This document shows, piece by piece, positions 42,964 to 51,795 of a stretch of DNA of 64,000 nt. Under the pieces are notes generated by a model. The model was not told the DNA's origin. It searched no databases and was given only the letters and a program-made list of their open reading frames with translations. The stretch is from Lentibacillus siamensis (GTDB lineage Bacteria > Bacillota > Bacilli > Bacillales > Amphibacillaceae). Both the position numbers and the translations under genes were made by a program. Position 1 is the stretch's first letter. Each line of letters begins with the position of its first letter. The DNA lies in assembly GCF_039522605.1 (NCBI RefSeq), contig NZ_BAAADS010000025.1, positions 62,001 through 126,000 of the forward strand. Reading direction: 5' to 3'.

Positions 42964-42999
42964 ATCATTAACAAATACTATGCACGAGGTGTTTAATAG

Positions 43000-43623
43000 A
43001 TGAACAAACTTTCCAAGAGGCAGCAGGCAATACTCGACTATATTAAAGAACAGGTAAAAGAAAAAGGTTATCCACCCTCTGTTCGTGAAATTGCGGTAGC
43101 GGTTGGACTTGCATCCAGTTCGACTGTACATGGCCATTTAGCCAGACTTGAAAGCAAAGGGTTTATCCGAAGGGATCCAACGAAACCACGAGCAATTGAA
43201 GTTCTGGATTTGTCCGAAGAAATGAACATACCGCAGGAAGAAGCACGATATGCGCCGGTAATCGGTAAGGTGACTGCCGGTTTACCAATTACTGCTGTAG
43301 AAAATATTGAAGAGTTTGTACCACTGCCAAGTTCAAGTGCAGGGCCGGATGACAATTTATTTGTTCTGGTTATCGAGGGTGAAAGTATGATTGAGGCCGG
43401 TATTTTAAACGGGGACATGGTAATTGTGAAACAGCAGAACACAGCACAAAATGGAGATATCGTAGTTGCAATGACGGAAGAAGATGAAGCAACGGTTAAG
43501 CGATTCTTTAAGGAAAAGAACCATATTCGTCTGCAGCCGGAAAATGCCACAATGGACCCGCTTATCTATCAAAATGTAACCATACTAGGCAAAGTAATCG
43601 GATTATACCGGAATATCCATTAA
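43000..43623 (+). CDS. lexA: SOS repressor LexA
   Basis: 207-residue repressor. The winged helix-turn-helix (PPSVREIAVAVGLASSSTVHG) occupies 25-45. The self-cleavage site is A93-G94, with catalytic S129 in EGESMIEAG and K167 in ATVKRFF. On DNA damage, RecA filaments trigger its autolysis and free genes such as the divergent yneAB. GAGGTG precedes the ATG at 8 bases. Its own promoter overlaps a LexA box. Confidence 0.96.
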   Translation: MNKLSKRQQAILDYIKEQVKEKGYPPSVREIAVAVGLASSSTVHGHLARLESKGFIRRDPTKPRAIEVLDLSEEMNIPQEEARYAPVIGKVTAGLPITAVENIEEFVPLPSSSAGPDDNLFVLVIEGESMIEAGILNGDMVIVKQQNTAQNGDIVVAMTEEDEATVKRFFKEKNHIRLQPENATMDPLIYQNVTILGKVIGLYRNIH

Positions 43624-43625
43624 TG

Positions 43626-43662
43626 AAAAAGCATCCGTCGAGCATAATGACGGATGCTTTTT
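43626..43662. terminator. Bidirectional terminator between lexA and yeeE
   Basis: Perfect 14-bp stem AAAAAGCATCCGTC/GACGGATGCTTTTT with a 9-base loop between convergent genes. Confidence 0.95.
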
Positions 43663-43675
43663 AAATTCTATAAAA

Positions 43676-44920
43676 CTAGCAAAATGTGTCTTTCGGTTTT
43701 GGTACTGACATGCCAAACAACGGCCTCAAGTAAAGCGCGAGGAAAGTTCCCGCAAGCGCCATAATCATCCAAACCCAACCATGAAGGCTGAATGAGGCGA
43801 TTCCGCCAAAGTATGCACCAATATTACATCCAAAGGCGATTCTTGAACCGTACCCCATCATTATACCACCGATTACCGCAGCGGACATTCGTTTAAAACC
43901 AACTTTTTTAAGTGTGAAAATACCTCCAGCCGTCGATGCCAAAAAGGCGCCAAGAATAACGCCAAAATCCAGGACGCTTGTGGAGTGCATAAGAACAGAT
44001 TGATCCAGTGAAGCGGCACGTTCACCGGACCAGTAAACCCACTCAGTTACATCGATACCGAAGAACATTGCTATTTTGGACCCCCATAAAGCAAAAGCTG
44101 ATGTTACACCCCAAGGCGTACCTCTAACCAATAACGTTAGTGCATTAAATACTGCCAATAGAATTGCCGCAATCCACAAAGGCCACGATCCGCGCAATAT
44201 ACGGGTCCATCCTTTTTCGCTCGGCAACGGCTTTATAGTCGGAGGTGTTCGCTTTTTATCAAAATAATATGCTGCGCCGAAAATTAATCCAAAAAGTATG
44301 ATCTGGACAACCCAGGCACCGACATACCCCAAGTCTGTACTGGTTGCCAGCGAAATAGCCGGGAATGAAGGTGTTTCATTCACCCAAAAATTCCAATGCC
44401 ATGCCCCAAGCACAGAACCGGCAATAAATGCAATGAGTGTTATGAACATTGCAGTACGGCCACCGCCAACCGCATATAGTGTTCCCGATGCACAACCACC
44501 ACCAAGCTGCATTCCTATCCCAAAGAGAAAAGCACCAACAATAACACTCGTTCCAACAGGCGAAACGTATCCTGACGGGTCATTTCCAAAAAAGCCGAAC
44601 CCCATCGATAATATTGGAGCAAATAATGTACAGGCGACTGCCATCATAATCATATGAGCACGCATTGCTTGCCCATTCCCCACCGACACCAACCTTCTGA
44701 ATGCCGAAGTAAAACCAAAACGGGCATGAAAAAGGGTGATGCCCAGAAGCAGCCCGACCCACATTGTCATTGTATTCTTAAGTCCCGCGGTATTCATAAT
44801 TGCATAACTTAAAAGAACGATAATAATGATGCCAATTGCAATTTTCATTTTTTGTGGAGACGGAAGTGATGGATGTTTCTCAGCACTCGTATCTTTCATG
44901 ACATTACTTGGAATTGCCAT
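43676..44920 (-). CDS. YeeE/YedE-family transporter (TsuA-like)
   Basis: 414-residue membrane protein with about 10 hydrophobic segments. The conserved cysteine motifs of the family are GMQLGGGCASGTLYAVGGGR and RIAFGCNIGAYFGGIASFS; in the thiosulfate transporter TsuA such cysteines relay the substrate. It therefore probably imports thiosulfate or a related sulfur compound. The start is ATG at 44920, with GGAGG 8 bases upstream; an earlier ATG overlaps that site. No TusA-like or rhodanese gene is adjacent. Confidence 0.85.
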   Translation of the reverse strand: MAIPSNVMKDTSAEKHPSLPSPQKMKIAIGIIIIVLLSYAIMNTAGLKNTMTMWVGLLLGITLFHARFGFTSAFRRLVSVGNGQAMRAHMIMMAVACTLFAPILSMGFGFFGNDPSGYVSPVGTSVIVGAFLFGIGMQLGGGCASGTLYAVGGGRTAMFITLIAFIAGSVLGAWHWNFWVNETPSFPAISLATSTDLGYVGAWVVQIILFGLIFGAAYYFDKKRTPPTIKPLPSEKGWTRILRGSWPLWIAAILLAVFNALTLLVRGTPWGVTSAFALWGSKIAMFFGIDVTEWVYWSGERAASLDQSVLMHSTSVLDFGVILGAFLASTAGGIFTLKKVGFKRMSAAVIGGIMMGYGSRIAFGCNIGAYFGGIASFSLHGWVWMIMALAGTFLALYLRPLFGMSVPKPKDTFC

Positions 44921-45017
44921 ATCTATAACCTCCATTTCTCATAAATTTACTCGGAATTGATTTTCAGATTAAAACATCACAGTGTAAAAGTCAATAAGGA
45001 AGAGTTTATTTCAACAA

Positions 45018-45050
45018 AAAAACCCCCTTGAAAATTTAAAATTCAAGGGG
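45018..45050 (-). terminator. Terminator of glnRA
   Basis: 9-bp stem CCCCTTGAA/TTCAAGGGG extended by AT pairs, followed on the minus strand by GTTTTTTT, 28 bases after glnA. Confidence 0.9.
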
Positions 45051-45078
45051 AAAATTTGAGCACTTTTCCAATATAACA

Positions 45079-46416
45079 TTAATAGCTAGCCAAATACTGT
45101 TCCCGCTCCCATGGATGAACGGTTGTTCTGAACATATCCCATTCAATTTCTTTTGCTTCCATAAAGTGTTCATGCAAATGTTCACCCATTGCCGCAACAA
45201 CTACTGGATCCTTGTCAAGTTCCAACAGAGCGTCCATCAAGGTTGCAGGCAAATCTTTAATGCCATTTTCAATTCGTTCCGATTTATCCATGGTATAAAT
45301 ATTCTGATCAACCGGTGTTGGCGGTGTCAGCTTGTTTTTTACACCATCAAGACCACTTGCAAGTAATACTGCCATCGCCATATAAGGGTTAGCTGCAGGA
45401 TCGACACTGCGAACTTCAATCCGGGTACTTAACCCGCGTGAATACGGAATACGAACCAATGGACTCCTGTTCGTTCCAGACCATGCCACATAACATGGGG
45501 CTTCATACCCTGGCACCAGACGTTTGTAGGAATTAACAATCGGATTGGTCACAGCGGTATAATTTGTCGCATGTTTAATGACACCAGCTGTAAATTGATA
45601 TGCAACGTCACTAAGTTCCATCTCACCCTGCTTATCAAAAAATTGATTTTTACCATCTTTAAACAGAGACATATTTACGTGCATTCCCGACCCATTTACG
45701 CCAAATAATGGTTTAGGCATAAATGTTGCATGGAGATTATGTTTACGGGCAATGGTCTTCACAACCAGTTTAAATGTTTGAATATCATCACAATGTTTTA
45801 CGGCATCGGAATATTTAAAGTCAATTTCATGCTGTCCCGGAGCGGCTTCATGGTGAGAAGCTTCGATTTCAAAGCCCATTTCTTCCAGCTCCAGTACGAT
45901 ATCCCGACGGCAATTTTCACCAAGATCTGTTGGTGCCAGATCAAAATATCCGCCATGATCATTTAATTCAAGGGAAGGATCACCTTTTTCATCCAATTTG
46001 AATAAAAAGAATTCCGGTTCGGTTCCGATGTTAAATGCATCAAAACCTAATTCCTCCATTTTTTTTAGGTTGCGCTTCAGATTGTATCGTGGGCAGCCTT
46101 CAAATGGCGTCCCATCCGGATTATATATATCACAAATAAACCGTGCTACTTTTCCCTTTTCAGAAGTCCATGGAAATACAACAAAAGAATCCAAATCCGG
46201 ATGCAAATACATGTCTGATTCCTCAATCCGGACAAATCCTTCGATGGAAGAACCGTCAAACATCATTTTATTATCAAAGGCCTTGTCCAGTTGACCAAGC
46301 GGAATTTCCACATTTTTAATAATTCCCAGCATGTCTGTAAACTGCAGACGGATAAAGCGGACATTTTCCTCTTCGATTATTTTATAAATTTCTTCCTTTG
46401 TTAAACCTGAACTCAT
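45079..46416 (-). CDS. glnA: Glutamine synthetase, type I
   Basis: 445-residue enzyme that makes glutamine from glutamate, ammonia and ATP. Type I-alpha signatures: FDGSSIEGFVRIEESDMYLHPD near 53 (given as MMFDGSSIEGF), the ATP motif NGSGMHVNMS and the glutamate-binding NRSPLVRIPY. In B. subtilis, feedback-inhibited GlnA also controls TnrA and GlnR activity. It lacks the adenylylation-type insert of enteric enzymes. AGGAGG precedes the ATG. Second gene of the glnRA operon, 22 bases after glnR. Confidence 0.96.
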   Translation of the reverse strand: MSSGLTKEEIYKIIEEENVRFIRLQFTDMLGIIKNVEIPLGQLDKAFDNKMMFDGSSIEGFVRIEESDMYLHPDLDSFVVFPWTSEKGKVARFICDIYNPDGTPFEGCPRYNLKRNLKKMEELGFDAFNIGTEPEFFLFKLDEKGDPSLELNDHGGYFDLAPTDLGENCRRDIVLELEEMGFEIEASHHEAAPGQHEIDFKYSDAVKHCDDIQTFKLVVKTIARKHNLHATFMPKPLFGVNGSGMHVNMSLFKDGKNQFFDKQGEMELSDVAYQFTAGVIKHATNYTAVTNPIVNSYKRLVPGYEAPCYVAWSGTNRSPLVRIPYSRGLSTRIEVRSVDPAANPYMAMAVLLASGLDGVKNKLTPPTPVDQNIYTMDKSERIENGIKDLPATLMDALLELDKDPVVVAAMGEHLHEHFMEAKEIEWDMFRTTVHPWEREQYLASY

Positions 46417-46438
46417 CTAAGTTCCTCCTAGTTATAAT

Positions 46439-46816
46439 TTAATGGAAAAAACGGGACATCTCACCTTGCAGCATATTCGATTTACCCATTTTTCCAGTTT
46501 CAAACAGCAGTTCATTTCGAATCATTTTACGTACTTTCTTATCTGTTACTCGTGCATCTTTCGGATTCTTATGTTCTTTTTCTGTCAGTATGTGTTTAAT
46601 TCCTGCAAGATTGATTCCCCTTTCCAGCAGGTCTTTAATCTCCAGCAGACGATCGACATCATGAAAAGAATACAAGCGTTGATTACCGGTTGTACGCTCC
46701 GGAAAAACAAGTGCATTTTCTTCATAATATCTGATTTGCCGCGCTGTCAGCTCAGTCAGTTTTTTCACAATACCAATTGAAAATAAGGGCATCGAACGCC
46801 TTTCTTGGTCATCCAT
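46439..46816 (-). CDS. glnR: MerR-family nitrogen regulator GlnR
   Basis: 125-residue repressor of nitrogen genes. The N-terminal winged helix reads FSIGIVKKLTELTARQIRYYE, with RLYSFHDVDRLLEIKDL completing the MerR DNA-binding domain. The C-terminal tail (GKSNMLQGEMSRFFH) is the segment that responds to feedback-inhibited glutamine synthetase. GGGGGA lies 6 bases before the ATG. It should repress its own operon at the two boxes upstream. Confidence 0.94.
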   Translation of the reverse strand: MDDQERRSMPLFSIGIVKKLTELTARQIRYYEENALVFPERTTGNQRLYSFHDVDRLLEIKDLLERGINLAGIKHILTEKEHKNPKDARVTDKKVRKMIRNELLFETGKMGKSNMLQGEMSRFFH

Positions 46817-46847
46817 TGATATCCCCCATTCCAGTTATTTTATACTT

Positions 46848-46876
46848 ATCATATCTCATGTTAGCTTATTTGTCAA
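46848..46876 (-). promoter_or_regulatory. glnRA promoter
   Basis: Minus strand: TTGACA-N17-TATGAT, 31 bases before glnR. One GlnR box lies between the hexamers and another upstream. Confidence 0.8.
46859..46875. promoter_or_regulatory. GlnR/TnrA box, inner
   Basis: TGTTAGCTTATTTGTCA resembles TGTNA-N7-TNACA with mismatches in the right half. It covers the spacer of the glnRA promoter. Confidence 0.65.
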
Positions 46877-46881
46877 AATTA

Positions 46882-46898
46882 TGTTAGGTTTCCTTACA
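46882..46898. promoter_or_regulatory. GlnR/TnrA box, outer
   Basis: TGTTAGGTTTCCTTACA matches TGTNA-N7-TNACA at every fixed position, just upstream of the -35 hexamer. Confidence 0.85.
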
Positions 46899-46906
46899 TC
46901 AAATTT

Positions 46907-46942
46907 AAAACAAGAAGCCAATCATAGATGGCTTCTTGTTTT
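46907..46942 (-). terminator. Terminator of ynbB, overlapping its last codons
   Basis: Perfect 14-bp stem AAAACAAGAAGCCA/TGGCTTCTTGTTTT with an 8-base loop. The ynbB stop codon lies in the loop. Confidence 0.9.
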
Positions 46943-48193
46943 GTACCCTGTCTTATCTGAAAATAAACCTTTTTCATACAAATAATTAACCGCTTCCTCA
47001 AGCGCGATTTTTACATGTGTATACGTTAACCCCCCCTGAACGAAGGCGGTATAAGGTTCTCTCAATGGGCCATCAGCTGTCAATTCAATGCTTGCTCCCT
47101 GAATAAAGGTACCGGCAGCCATAATGACTTTATCCTGATAGCCTGGCATCTCACTCGGATAAGGTGTAACGAACGCATTAACCGGTGAATTATGCTGGAT
47201 CGCCTGACAGAACGCTACCATATTAGACTCGTCATGAAAGGTAACGGCCTGAATTAAATCTGTACGCTTCTCGTTAAAATGGGGGCTTGTCTCAAACCCG
47301 GACAATTCTAAAAAACGTGCCGTTAAAACTGCTCCCTTTAATGATTCGGCAACAATATGCGGTGCAAGAAATAACCCCTGGAACAACTCCTGAAGCATAT
47401 TTAGGGTTGCGCCTGTTTCCTTTCCAAGACCGGGTGCAGTCAGGCGGTGCCCGCACTGAAGAATCAGTTTCCTTCTCCCCACTATATAACCTCCCGCTCT
47501 GACAATGCCGCCACCAGGGTTTTTGATCAACGAACCGGCAATAATATCAGCTCCAACATGCAATGGTTCTTTCCCCTCTACAAATTCACCATAACAATTA
47601 TCAACAAAAACGATCAGGTTCTTATCGATATTTTTTACAAAACGAATCATTTCCGCAAGTTCATCAATTGTAAATGATGGTCTGTCGTCATAGCCTTTTG
47701 AACGCTGGATTGCCACCACTTTCGTTTTACCGGAAATAGCTTGATCGATTCCCTGATAGTTAACCCTGCCATTTCTTAGGAGTGGAACCTCATTATAATC
47801 AATCTTATATTCATACAATGAGCCTGTATCATCACCATCTTTTCCGATTACCGATTCCAGTGTATCGTACGGCTTTCCGGTAATATATACGAGTTCATCA
47901 CCCGGACGCAGCATGCCAAATAACGCTGTTGATATCGCATGTGTTCCGGAAACCAATTGCGGTCGGACGAGGGCATCCTCCCCGCCGAATACATCAGCAT
48001 AAACTTGTTCAAGTACTTCTCTGCCAAGATCATCATAGCCATATCCGGTTGTGGCATTAAAATGGCTGTCACTGACACGGTTCTGCTGAAATGCTTTGAG
48101 CACCCGTTTTTGATTCAGTTCAGCTATTTTATTTGCCTGTTCATGTTGAGGTTTACAATCCGCTTCTGCCTGTTTCATCAATTGTTCTATCAT
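46922..48193 (-). CDS. ynbB: PLP-dependent methionine gamma-lyase-related protein (YnbB)
   Basis: 423-residue fold-type I PLP enzyme of the family once called aluminium resistance protein. The PLP lysine is in GSLIKNPGGG, and RPQLVSGTHAISTALFG and VDNCYGEFVE are characteristic. It is related to cystathionine and methionine lyases, but its substrate is not known. ATG start; the nearest ribosome binding site is GGAG 13 bases upstream, overlapping the hflX stop codon, so translation is probably coupled to hflX. Ends before glnR, as in B. subtilis. Confidence 0.88.
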   Translation of the reverse strand: MIEQLMKQAEADCKPQHEQANKIAELNQKRVLKAFQQNRVSDSHFNATTGYGYDDLGREVLEQVYADVFGGEDALVRPQLVSGTHAISTALFGMLRPGDELVYITGKPYDTLESVIGKDGDDTGSLYEYKIDYNEVPLLRNGRVNYQGIDQAISGKTKVVAIQRSKGYDDRPSFTIDELAEMIRFVKNIDKNLIVFVDNCYGEFVEGKEPLHVGADIIAGSLIKNPGGGIVRAGGYIVGRRKLILQCGHRLTAPGLGKETGATLNMLQELFQGLFLAPHIVAESLKGAVLTARFLELSGFETSPHFNEKRTDLIQAVTFHDESNMVAFCQAIQHNSPVNAFVTPYPSEMPGYQDKVIMAAGTFIQGASIELTADGPLREPYTAFVQGGLTYTHVKIALEEAVNYLYEKGLFSDKTGYKTRSHL

Positions 48194-48203
48194 TTGTAGT
48201 TAT

Positions 48204-49436
48204 TTACTCCTTCATTAAGCTGTTCAAAGGATGTTCCCGCCGTATAAAACCTTCGACACTGTATCCATTTTCCGCTTCGTTAAATGTCTGATTAGTTACG
48301 ATTGTTTCATGCTGGAGCCTGTTCAAATCTTTGCCCTGATCAGGCTGCAACTGAACCTGATACCATTCCCATTCTTCTTTTAGAATCGCTTCCACTTTTA
48401 AAAGTAAACGGGTAATATCCGCTTCATCGAGTGCACTTATCAGTATATTTGGATGGTCGATGCCGATAAAATCATCATCCAGAATATCCTTTTTATTATA
48501 TACGGTTAGCATGGGAATGTCGTCTGCATCCAAATCGTGCAGTAAACTATTTACAGTTTTATGATGCTGTTCCATATCGGGATTTGCTGCATCAACAACA
48601 TGCAAAATAAAGTCTGCTTCTGCTACTTCTTCCAATGTCGATTTAAATGAAGCAACAAGTGAGGTGGGTAAATCCTGGATGAACCCGACCGTGTCGGTAA
48701 CTAAGGTCTGAAAACCTGATGGAAGCTGAATTTTACGGGTTAAAGGATCAAGTGTTGCGAAAAGCTGGTCTTCCACCATGGAACTGCTGTTAGTCAGCCG
48801 ATTAAACAAGGTGGACTTACCGGCATTCGTATAGCCTACAACCGCAATTTGAAAAGCATCATTTGTCCGACGCCGTTTCCGGTATTGCTCCCGTTGCTGT
48901 ACGACAGCTTTTAGCCGACGTTTTATATCAACAATCCGCTGTCTGATATGACGCTGATCGGTTTCAAGCTTTGTCTCACCCGGCCCGCGTGTACCTATCC
49001 CAGCACCAAGCCGGGACATTTCCGTGCCCTGCCCATGCAATCTGGGCAGCAAATATTCAAGCTGAGCAAGCTCCACCTGCAGTTTACCTTCTTTAGTACG
49101 TGCACGCTGAGCAAATATATCCAATATCAGTTGACTACGATCGATAACCCGGATCCCGATGTAATCGGAGAGGTTGCGCAATTGACCAGGTGATAACTCA
49201 TCATTTGATACAATCAATGTTATTTGCAAATCCTCGGACGTATTTTTGATTTCATTCATTTTTCCTTCACCGATATAATAAGCCGGATGAATCCGCTGCC
49301 TGTTTTGCGTGATAACTTCTTTCACTGTTCCCCCGGCCGTTTCACAAAGGGATACAAGTTCATTCAATGAAGATTGAAAGCGTCGTTCCTGCTGTTCAGG
49401 TTTTTTAACCGAAATAATTAGAATGGGCTCTGGCAT
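48204..49436 (-). CDS. hflX: Ribosome-associated GTPase HflX (YnbA)
   Basis: 410-residue GTPase that splits stalled or hibernating 70S ribosomes. The N-terminal ribosome-binding domain and glycine-rich linker (RLHGQGTEMSRLGAGIGTRG) precede the G domain with P-loop GYTNAGKSTLFNRL (about 205-218), DTVGFI and NKKD. ATG start. Encoded between spoVK and ynbB as in B. subtilis, where hfq and miaA also lie nearby. Confidence 0.93.
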   Translation of the reverse strand: MPEPILIISVKKPEQQERRFQSSLNELVSLCETAGGTVKEVITQNRQRIHPAYYIGEGKMNEIKNTSEDLQITLIVSNDELSPGQLRNLSDYIGIRVIDRSQLILDIFAQRARTKEGKLQVELAQLEYLLPRLHGQGTEMSRLGAGIGTRGPGETKLETDQRHIRQRIVDIKRRLKAVVQQREQYRKRRRTNDAFQIAVVGYTNAGKSTLFNRLTNSSSMVEDQLFATLDPLTRKIQLPSGFQTLVTDTVGFIQDLPTSLVASFKSTLEEVAEADFILHVVDAANPDMEQHHKTVNSLLHDLDADDIPMLTVYNKKDILDDDFIGIDHPNILISALDEADITRLLLKVEAILKEEWEWYQVQLQPDQGKDLNRLQHETIVTNQTFNEAENGYSVEGFIRREHPLNSLMKE

Positions 49437-49516
49437 AAATATAATAACCTCTTTCTATAGTTAACTGGATACTTTCATCTTTCTAAATCATAGCAAAGAA
49501 GTTATCCAATCACAAT

Positions 49517-50437
49517 TTATGCCTCATCCAACGACAAATCTTTACCTGTCAGTTTAATAAGATCATCAACCGTGAAGTTTTCTTTCCCCAGCAGGCGGAC
49601 AGCATGCAGCCGAATCGAATGTTCAATAACATTACGCACATATCTGGCATTGGAAAAATTACGATGTGTATCCTTTTTTTTCTGACGCAGATGGTTTCTC
49701 AATTTAAATTCTGCCTCTGTTGTAAATTCATACTCCCGCTCATGAACCATTTGTTTGGCAATTTTGACAAGTTGATCCAAATCATAGTCCTGGAAATCCA
49801 GGATAAATGGAAATCTGGATTTCAAACCGGGATTCAGTGTAAGAAAACGATCCATTTCGTAAGGATAACCTGCAAGAATTAACACAAAATCGTTATGATT
49901 ATCTTCCATATGTTTTACAAGGGTATCAATTGCTTCCTTGCCGAAATCTTTTTCACCGCCGCGAGCAAGCGAGTATGCTTCATCAACAAACAAAATCCCG
50001 CCCATCGCTTTTTGAATGATCGAACGGGTTTTTTGTGCTGTCTGCCCGATATACTCCCCGACCAGATCAGCCCGCTCTGCTTCAATAAAATGACCCTTCG
50101 ATAACAGATTCATATCAAAATACATTTTTGCCAACTTTCTTGCAACCGTCGTCTTCCCTGTACCGGGGTTTCCTTTAAACAGCATATGAAGGACCTGCCT
50201 GTTGCTTGATAGATCCATTTGTCGGCGTTTCTCATTCATTACAATCGTTGCATATACTTCCTTAATGGTCTTTTTTAGATTCGTCATCCCAATAAACGAC
50301 GAAAAATCACTATCAATATGTGAAAAAGGATTATTATCTGAATAGGTTCCATCAGATGTTTCTTCAACAGCCACATCGTTTTTTTGCAGAACAATGTTAA
50401 TTTGGCCATTTCGGTTCCGAAGCTTTTGCGATTCCAC
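49517..50437 (-). CDS. spoVK: Stage V sporulation protein K, AAA ATPase
   Basis: 306-residue CbxX/CfqX-type AAA+ protein needed for spore maturation in B. subtilis. Walker A GNPGTGKTTVARKLA, Walker B GILFVDEAYSLARGG and the arginine-bearing NPGLKSRFPFILDF are complete. The start codon is GTG, with GGGG 7 bases upstream; no ATG lies in the same position. It belongs to the hfq-to-glnR cluster. Confidence 0.92.
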   Translation of the reverse strand: MESQKLRNRNGQINIVLQKNDVAVEETSDGTYSDNNPFSHIDSDFSSFIGMTNLKKTIKEVYATIVMNEKRRQMDLSSNRQVLHMLFKGNPGTGKTTVARKLAKMYFDMNLLSKGHFIEAERADLVGEYIGQTAQKTRSIIQKAMGGILFVDEAYSLARGGEKDFGKEAIDTLVKHMEDNHNDFVLILAGYPYEMDRFLTLNPGLKSRFPFILDFQDYDLDQLVKIAKQMVHEREYEFTTEAEFKLRNHLRQKKKDTHRNFSNARYVRNVIEHSIRLHAVRLLGKENFTVDDLIKLTGKDLSLDEA

Positions 50438-50539
50438 ATCATCACCCCTCAGTCACGTTAGTATACGTCATATACGGGGGAGTTGTGACAAATGCCCAGC
50501 ATTAAAAGTTTTAATGCACAAAAAACCTTCCCACCAAAA

Positions 50540-50566
50540 AACGGAAGCGTCAAATGGACGCTTCCG
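50540..50566 (-). terminator. Terminator of miaA-hfq
   Basis: Perfect 10-bp stem CGGAAGCGTC/GACGCTTCCG with a 5-base loop, followed by TTTTTT on the minus strand, 10 bases after hfq. Confidence 0.95.
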
Positions 50567-50575
50567 CTTCTATTT

Positions 50576-50800
50576 TTATTCTTTTTCAATCGATACGTTT
50601 TTAACCGGTGCAAAGGTTGATATCGCGTGTTTGAACAGTAATTGCTGTTTTCCATCAGTTTCCAAAAGTACTGTAAAGTTATCAAATGCTTTGACAATGC
50701 CTCTTAATTGAAAGCCATTTGTTAAAAAAACAGTAACAGAAACATGTCCCTTTCTAAGCTGATTCAAAAACTGATCCTGAATGTTTACTGTTTGTGCCAT
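50576..50800 (-). CDS. hfq: RNA chaperone Hfq
   Basis: 74-residue Sm-like protein that forms hexameric rings and binds small RNAs and mRNAs. Sm1 carries VTVFLTNGFQLRGIVKAFD and Sm2 LLFKHAISTFAP, where the KH pair binds uridine. It lacks the long C-terminal tail of enteric Hfq, which is usual for Bacilli. ATG behind GAGGAGG. Follows miaA in the conserved order. Confidence 0.95.
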   Translation of the reverse strand: MAQTVNIQDQFLNQLRKGHVSVTVFLTNGFQLRGIVKAFDNFTVLLETDGKQQLLFKHAISTFAPVKNVSIEKE

Positions 50801-50839
50801 GATAATTTCCTCCTCTTTTCTATCTATATATATTTATTT

Positions 50840-51775
50840 CTATATTTTTTTCAACATTCCTGCTAAATCACCCAAAATATTTCGAAACCTTTCTTCTGTT
50901 GCAACAGGTGTGATATCATACCAAGCTACATCCAACTTATTCCGAAACCAGGTATACTGTCTTTTGGCATATCTTCGTGAATTTCGTTTCAGTATTTCAA
51001 TCGATTCCTCTAATGTCTGACGGTGTTCAAAATAAGGAATAAACTCTTTGTAGCCGATTCCCTTCATTGATTGAACATCTGTCAGTCCTTTCTGGTAAAA
51101 GAATTCTGCTTCAGCTGTCAAACCATTTTGCACCATTTCATCGACGCGCTGATTGATGCGTTCGTATAATAACTTCCGATCCATTTCCAGACCTATTAAT
51201 ATCGGATTATATGGCGATTCCAGCACTTGTTTACTCTGGTATTCTGTCATCGTTTTGCCGGTTGTTTCATATATTTCCAACGCCCGAATGACCCTCCGAT
51301 GGTTATTAGGGTGAATTTTTGCAGCCTGCTGTGGGTCAATCCTCTCCAGCCGTTCATAAAGAGGTAAGGCTCCTTCACGTATAAGTTGTTCTTCAAGATC
51401 TGCAGTAAAGTCCTCATTTCTTGGTTGTTCCGAGAAGTTATAATTGTAAAGTGCACCCTGTATGTATAGACCGCTGCCGCCGGCAATGACTGGCAGTTTA
51501 TTATGTGAACTGATTTCTTCAATATAATGCTGTACATATTTCTGAAAATCTGCAACCGAAAAGGGCTCTTCCGGATTCTTGATATCAATCATATAATGTG
51601 GGATGCCCTGTTTCTCCTGATCGGTAATTTTGGCAGTACCGATATCCATCCCCTTAAATATCTGCATCGAATCACCACTGATTACCTCGCCATTAAATGC
51701 CTTGGCAATCTCCACACTGAGTTTTGTCTTGCCAACAGCGGTTGGACCAACGACGGCAATTACAGTTTGTTTCAT
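50840..51775 (-). CDS. miaA: tRNA dimethylallyltransferase
   Basis: 311-residue enzyme that adds a dimethylallyl group to A37 of tRNAs reading UNN codons; MiaB, also in this window, then adds the methylthio group. P-loop AVVGPTAVGKTKLSVEIA at the start, then SGDSMQIFKGMDIGTAK with the substrate-binding aspartate and IKNPEEPFSVADFQ. Three ATG codons stand in a row; the third fits AGGGGA best at 6 bases. hfq follows 39 bases later. Confidence 0.95.
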   Translation of the reverse strand: MKQTVIAVVGPTAVGKTKLSVEIAKAFNGEVISGDSMQIFKGMDIGTAKITDQEKQGIPHYMIDIKNPEEPFSVADFQKYVQHYIEEISSHNKLPVIAGGSGLYIQGALYNYNFSEQPRNEDFTADLEEQLIREGALPLYERLERIDPQQAAKIHPNNHRRVIRALEIYETTGKTMTEYQSKQVLESPYNPILIGLEMDRKLLYERINQRVDEMVQNGLTAEAEFFYQKGLTDVQSMKGIGYKEFIPYFEHRQTLEESIEILKRNSRRYAKRQYTWFRNKLDVAWYDITPVATEERFRNILGDLAGMLKKI

Positions 51776-51795
51776 CATCATTCCCCTAATTCTCT

